Assembly (NCBI GenBank): GCA_027063545.1
Contig: JAMORN010000124.1
Span: forward strand, 1 to 8,041
From: a bacterium
GTDB taxonomy: Bacteria; JAMORN01
Reading direction: 5' to 3'
DNA length: 8,041 nt
In this document: one piece after another, positions 5,645 through 8,041 of the stretch
How the letters are laid out: every line of letters begins with the position of its first letter
Position numbering within the stretch: position 1 is the stretch's first letter
Translations under genes and position numbers: made by a program
Notes under the pieces: generated by a model
Databases searched by the model: none
What the model saw: the letters and a program-made list of their open reading frames with translations, nothing else
Told to the model about the DNA's origin: nothing

Positions 5645-8005
5645 TTAATCTGCCTCCTCATCAAAAGATTGAGAAGCATTTTGAAGATTTGAATACATTG
5701 TCCAAATTCCTGATGGACAAACTCCTGCACACATTCCACAACCTATACATACCTCTGGATCACTTACATATTCAAATTCACCATTTCCTAAATCCCTTCT
5801 TGTTATAGCACCTGTTGGACATGTCTCTAAACACATCCTACAATCTCTACACCAACCACAAGATACACAAAGTTGAGATTCTAAATCTTTATCAAATGCT
5901 TTATCTCTATTCTTTGTCTTTCTATATAATTTAAAGTAATCTGTATGAAGTCTATTTTTATCTATTCCCTTTCTTTCGGGCTTTTTATACTCTTTTCCAT
6001 TTAAATACGCATCTATTGATCTTGCTACCTGATAACCTGTTCCAATAGCATCTGTTATTAATCCCGGTATTATAGTATCACCAACAGCAAATACTTTTGG
6101 ATCTGAAGGTATTTGATATTTATCATTTACCTTTATTGTTCTTCTCTCTGTTATATCCTCTTTATCTAAGAAAGATAAATCTGGAGATTCTCCAATAGAA
6201 ATAAATACTGTATCTGCCTCTAAAAATCTTCCATCCTTCAACTTAACACCATTTTCTGTAATTTCTTCTGCAGAAGCCGGCCATATTATTGTTGCTCCAA
6301 GCTCTAAAAGTCTGTCCATTTCATGTTGATAAGCCTTTGGTTTAGCAATATCAATAAATGTTACATGCTTTGCGCCATGTTTGTAAGCCTCATAACCTAC
6401 ATCCATAGCAGCATTACCAGCACCTATTACAACAACCTTTTCTCCTACCTTAACCTTTTCACCTCTATTAACCTTCTTTAAGAAATCAAGTCCTTTTATA
6501 ATTCTCTCTCCTCCTGGTATAGGAATCACTCTTGGATCATGGGCACCAACTGCTACAACTACTGCATCAAATTCTTTTTTTAGCTTTAAATACAACTCTC
6601 TATCAACCTCTGTATTTGTATGAACCTTTATACCTACTTCATAAATCATTCTTATCTCTCTCTCAAGAACCCTTTCTGGAAGCCTATCCTTAGGAATAGC
6701 ATAGTACATTTTACCACCTAATTTCTCTTCCTTCTCATAAATATGAACCTCATAACCCATTCTTCTAAGTTGCCATGCTACAGAAATTCCTCCTGGACCA
6801 CCCCCAATTACTACTACCTTTTTGCCATTATATGGAGGCATCGCTGGAGTTTCTCTTTCAAGAGCTGCCTGACCAAGCCTTTTTATATCAATAGGCTCAT
6901 CAAAATCACCTCTAGTACATTCCATCATACAAAGATTTGGACACACCTCTCCACAAACACTTGCAGGAAATGGAGAATACTCAAGTATTAAATCAACAGC
7001 ATCCTTATACCTTCCCTCTCTAATTAATTTTGTTCTCTTCTGAGTTGGAATAAATGAAGGACAAGCAAAATTACAAGGAGCCATGTATTTACCATTTTCC
7101 CACATTGGGTATCTAAGTCTATTCTTACCCCTATTTACTAATGCAATCTTCTCTCCTGTATCATAAAATACATCAGAGAAAATTCCTCCTTCAACCCACT
7201 TGGTCTCTCTAAACTCTTTAACAGAAATATGTTTTGCCTTCTTTTCTAATTCCTTTTCTTCATGACTCTTTGGAATAATTTTATGCCACTCATTCCAATC
7301 TTTAGTTAATTCATCATATAATTCTGTCTTTTCAATTTTTTCTAAAAATTCCTTTAAGCCATTTTTTAAAAACTCTATATCATTCTCATCTAGTGGAAAT
7401 ACCCTCACATCATTCTCAGAAATTCCCTTAGCATTCCCTCTAAAATATACCTTTCCTCCAATCATACCAACACATGCTCTATCTCCCAAAACACTATCTC
7501 TATCGCTATCCCAACCACAAACAACTGCAATACCCCCACCCATAAACTCAAAACTAAAAGAACCAACATTCTTTAATATCCAAAGTTCTGGAGGATCTTT
7601 CTTAGGATCATGCTTCATTAAAGCACCTGTTCTTGTTCCTGCTCTACCACCTACATAAATTTTTCCACCTGCGGCAGCATGTCCAGTTGTATCACCACCA
7701 TCACCCTTTAATATTATTGTCGCTCCTGAATTTAACCATCCTACATCAGCAGGAGCAGATCCCTCTATTTCAATAGTTGTACCTTCCATTCCCATTGATC
7801 CAACACGTTGACCAGGATTATGTATCTTAAAATATAAAGGCTTACCTTCTTTATTCCACCAAGGACCTCCTATATCATGCTGACCTTCAGCAAAAATTTC
7901 AAATTCTGTTTCATCTTCATCTAAAGCCTTATATATTTGTTCAAGTAAAGCCTGAGTTGAAATTCTTCTCTTAGTTTCAGGATCATAACCATATATTACT
8001 CTCAT
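5645..8005 (-). CDS. Glutamate-synthase-like iron-sulfur flavoprotein: GXGXG domain + GltD-like FAD/NAD(P)H oxidoreductase + 2x[4Fe-4S]
   Basis: Taking the ATG at 8005 gives 786 residues; positions here count from it. A GXGXG beta-helix (about 39-200), like the C-terminal domain of glutamate synthase large subunit, comes first. After a charged linker, a GltD-like module starts with the N-terminal cluster cysteines (C311, C315, C351, C355, C359, C363). It continues with FAD motif GGGPGG (401-406), dinucleotide motif GAGNAA (528-533) and the second FAD motif VFAVGD (638-643). The tail holds two ferredoxin motifs, CxxCxxCxxxCP at 719-730 and 753-764, with two extra cysteines at 713 and 716. The likely job is cytoplasmic electron transfer between NAD(P)H, FAD and ferredoxin, possibly feeding a glutamate synthase whose FMN and glutaminase domains lie elsewhere. 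Neither domain is in this protein. After the second Rossmann motif the usual Arg pair of NADPH-specific GltD is replaced by FIDIAKPKA; the acidic residue leans toward NADH. An in-frame ATG at 8023 exists but has no ribosome site. Confidence 0.88.
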   Translation of the reverse strand: MRVIYGYDPETKRRISTQALLEQIYKALDEDETEFEIFAEGQHDIGGPWWNKEGKPLYFKIHNPGQRVGSMGMEGTTIEIEGSAPADVGWLNSGATIILKGDGGDTTGHAAAGGKIYVGGRAGTRTGALMKHDPKKDPPELWILKNVGSFSFEFMGGGIAVVCGWDSDRDSVLGDRACVGMIGGKVYFRGNAKGISENDVRVFPLDENDIEFLKNGLKEFLEKIEKTELYDELTKDWNEWHKIIPKSHEEKELEKKAKHISVKEFRETKWVEGGIFSDVFYDTGEKIALVNRGKNRLRYPMWENGKYMAPCNFACPSFIPTQKRTKLIREGRYKDAVDLILEYSPFPASVCGEVCPNLCMMECTRGDFDEPIDIKRLGQAALERETPAMPPYNGKKVVVIGGGPGGISVAWQLRRMGYEVHIYEKEEKLGGKMYYAIPKDRLPERVLEREIRMIYEVGIKVHTNTEVDRELYLKLKKEFDAVVVAVGAHDPRVIPIPGGERIIKGLDFLKKVNRGEKVKVGEKVVVIGAGNAAMDVGYEAYKHGAKHVTFIDIAKPKAYQHEMDRLLELGATIIWPASAEEITENGVKLKDGRFLEADTVFISIGESPDLSFLDKEDITERRTIKVNDKYQIPSDPKVFAVGDTIIPGLITDAIGTGYQVARSIDAYLNGKEYKKPERKGIDKNRLHTDYFKLYRKTKNRDKAFDKDLESQLCVSCGWCRDCRMCLETCPTGAITRRDLGNGEFEYVSDPEVCIGCGMCAGVCPSGIWTMYSNLQNASQSFDEEAD

Positions 8006-8015
8006 CTTTTTATTT

Positions 8016-8021
8016 CCTCCC
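8016..8021 (-). promoter_or_regulatory. Ribosome binding site deciding the flavoprotein start at 8005
   Basis: GGGAGG lies ten bases before the ATG at 8005 and immediately overlaps the ATG at 8023. Nothing like a Shine-Dalgarno sequence precedes 8023, so initiation at 8005 is preferred and the product loses six residues (MGGNKK). Confidence 0.65.
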
Positions 8022-8041
8022 ATTAAATTTTTTAACTAGCA

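Noticed and set aside
6743-6991. Plus-strand ORF of 82 codons
   Set aside because: It is antisense to the FAD-binding part of the flavoprotein gene; composition looks like reversed coding sequence.
8006-8023. Upstream ATG at 8023 as start of the flavoprotein
   Set aside because: No Shine-Dalgarno sequence precedes it, and the strong GGGAGG lies between it and the ATG at 8005, which is the better start.

Overview
This is an AT-rich window in which every real gene lies on the minus strand, so gene order runs from high to low coordinates. The gene set is an anaerobe-type glutamate-synthase-like flavoprotein with ferredoxin clusters, a minimal SufC/SufB pair, a short ThiF and a PorV/PorQ-type outer-membrane barrel. 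It points to a low-GC, diderm, probably anaerobic bacterium. A WOR-3-like lineage (Stahlbacteria/Hydrothermae) or a relative is my best guess; it rests on gene content alone and is not proven.

Layout from the high-coordinate end. (1) 5645-8005: a large iron-sulfur flavoprotein made of a GXGXG beta-helix domain, a GltD-like FAD/NAD(P)H module and a double [4Fe-4S] ferredoxin tail, closed by a perfect 12-bp hairpin terminator at 5564-5591. (2) 4897-5514: a DEDDh (DnaQ-fold) 3'-5' exonuclease, probably transcribed from a promoter that overlaps that terminator. (3) After a 98-bp gap holding a good sigma70-type promoter comes a tight cluster: SufC-like ATPase (4040-4798), short SufB-like scaffold (3085-4038) and ThiF family-2 protein (2496-3083), each separated from the next by one base. 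(4) 40 bp further on, a small membrane-anchored protein with a CxCxxC...PPxHxxCxC motif (1943-2455) overlaps by 14 bp the start of (5) a secreted PorV/PorQ-family protein (1-1956), which continues past the window edge.

The SufC-SufB pair matches the minimal SufBC-type system (described as SMS, SmsC/SmsB), with no SufS, SufU, SufE or separate SufD beside it. Coupling to ThiF suggests a link between Fe-S assembly and sulfur-carrier chemistry or thiamine synthesis. The flavoprotein at the other end would be a consumer of Fe-S clusters.

The most unusual object is the PorV-type gene. The first ~650 bases of the window and more, which could pass for non-coding DNA, are open for 652 codons without a stop. 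Its barrel is split after the N-terminal PorV signature by about 460 residues with beta-propeller-like repeats and an Asp-Ser-rich segment. Second is the small Cys/His protein, whose C-terminus resembles the metal-knuckle end of phage MuF-type head proteins although no phage genes are nearby.
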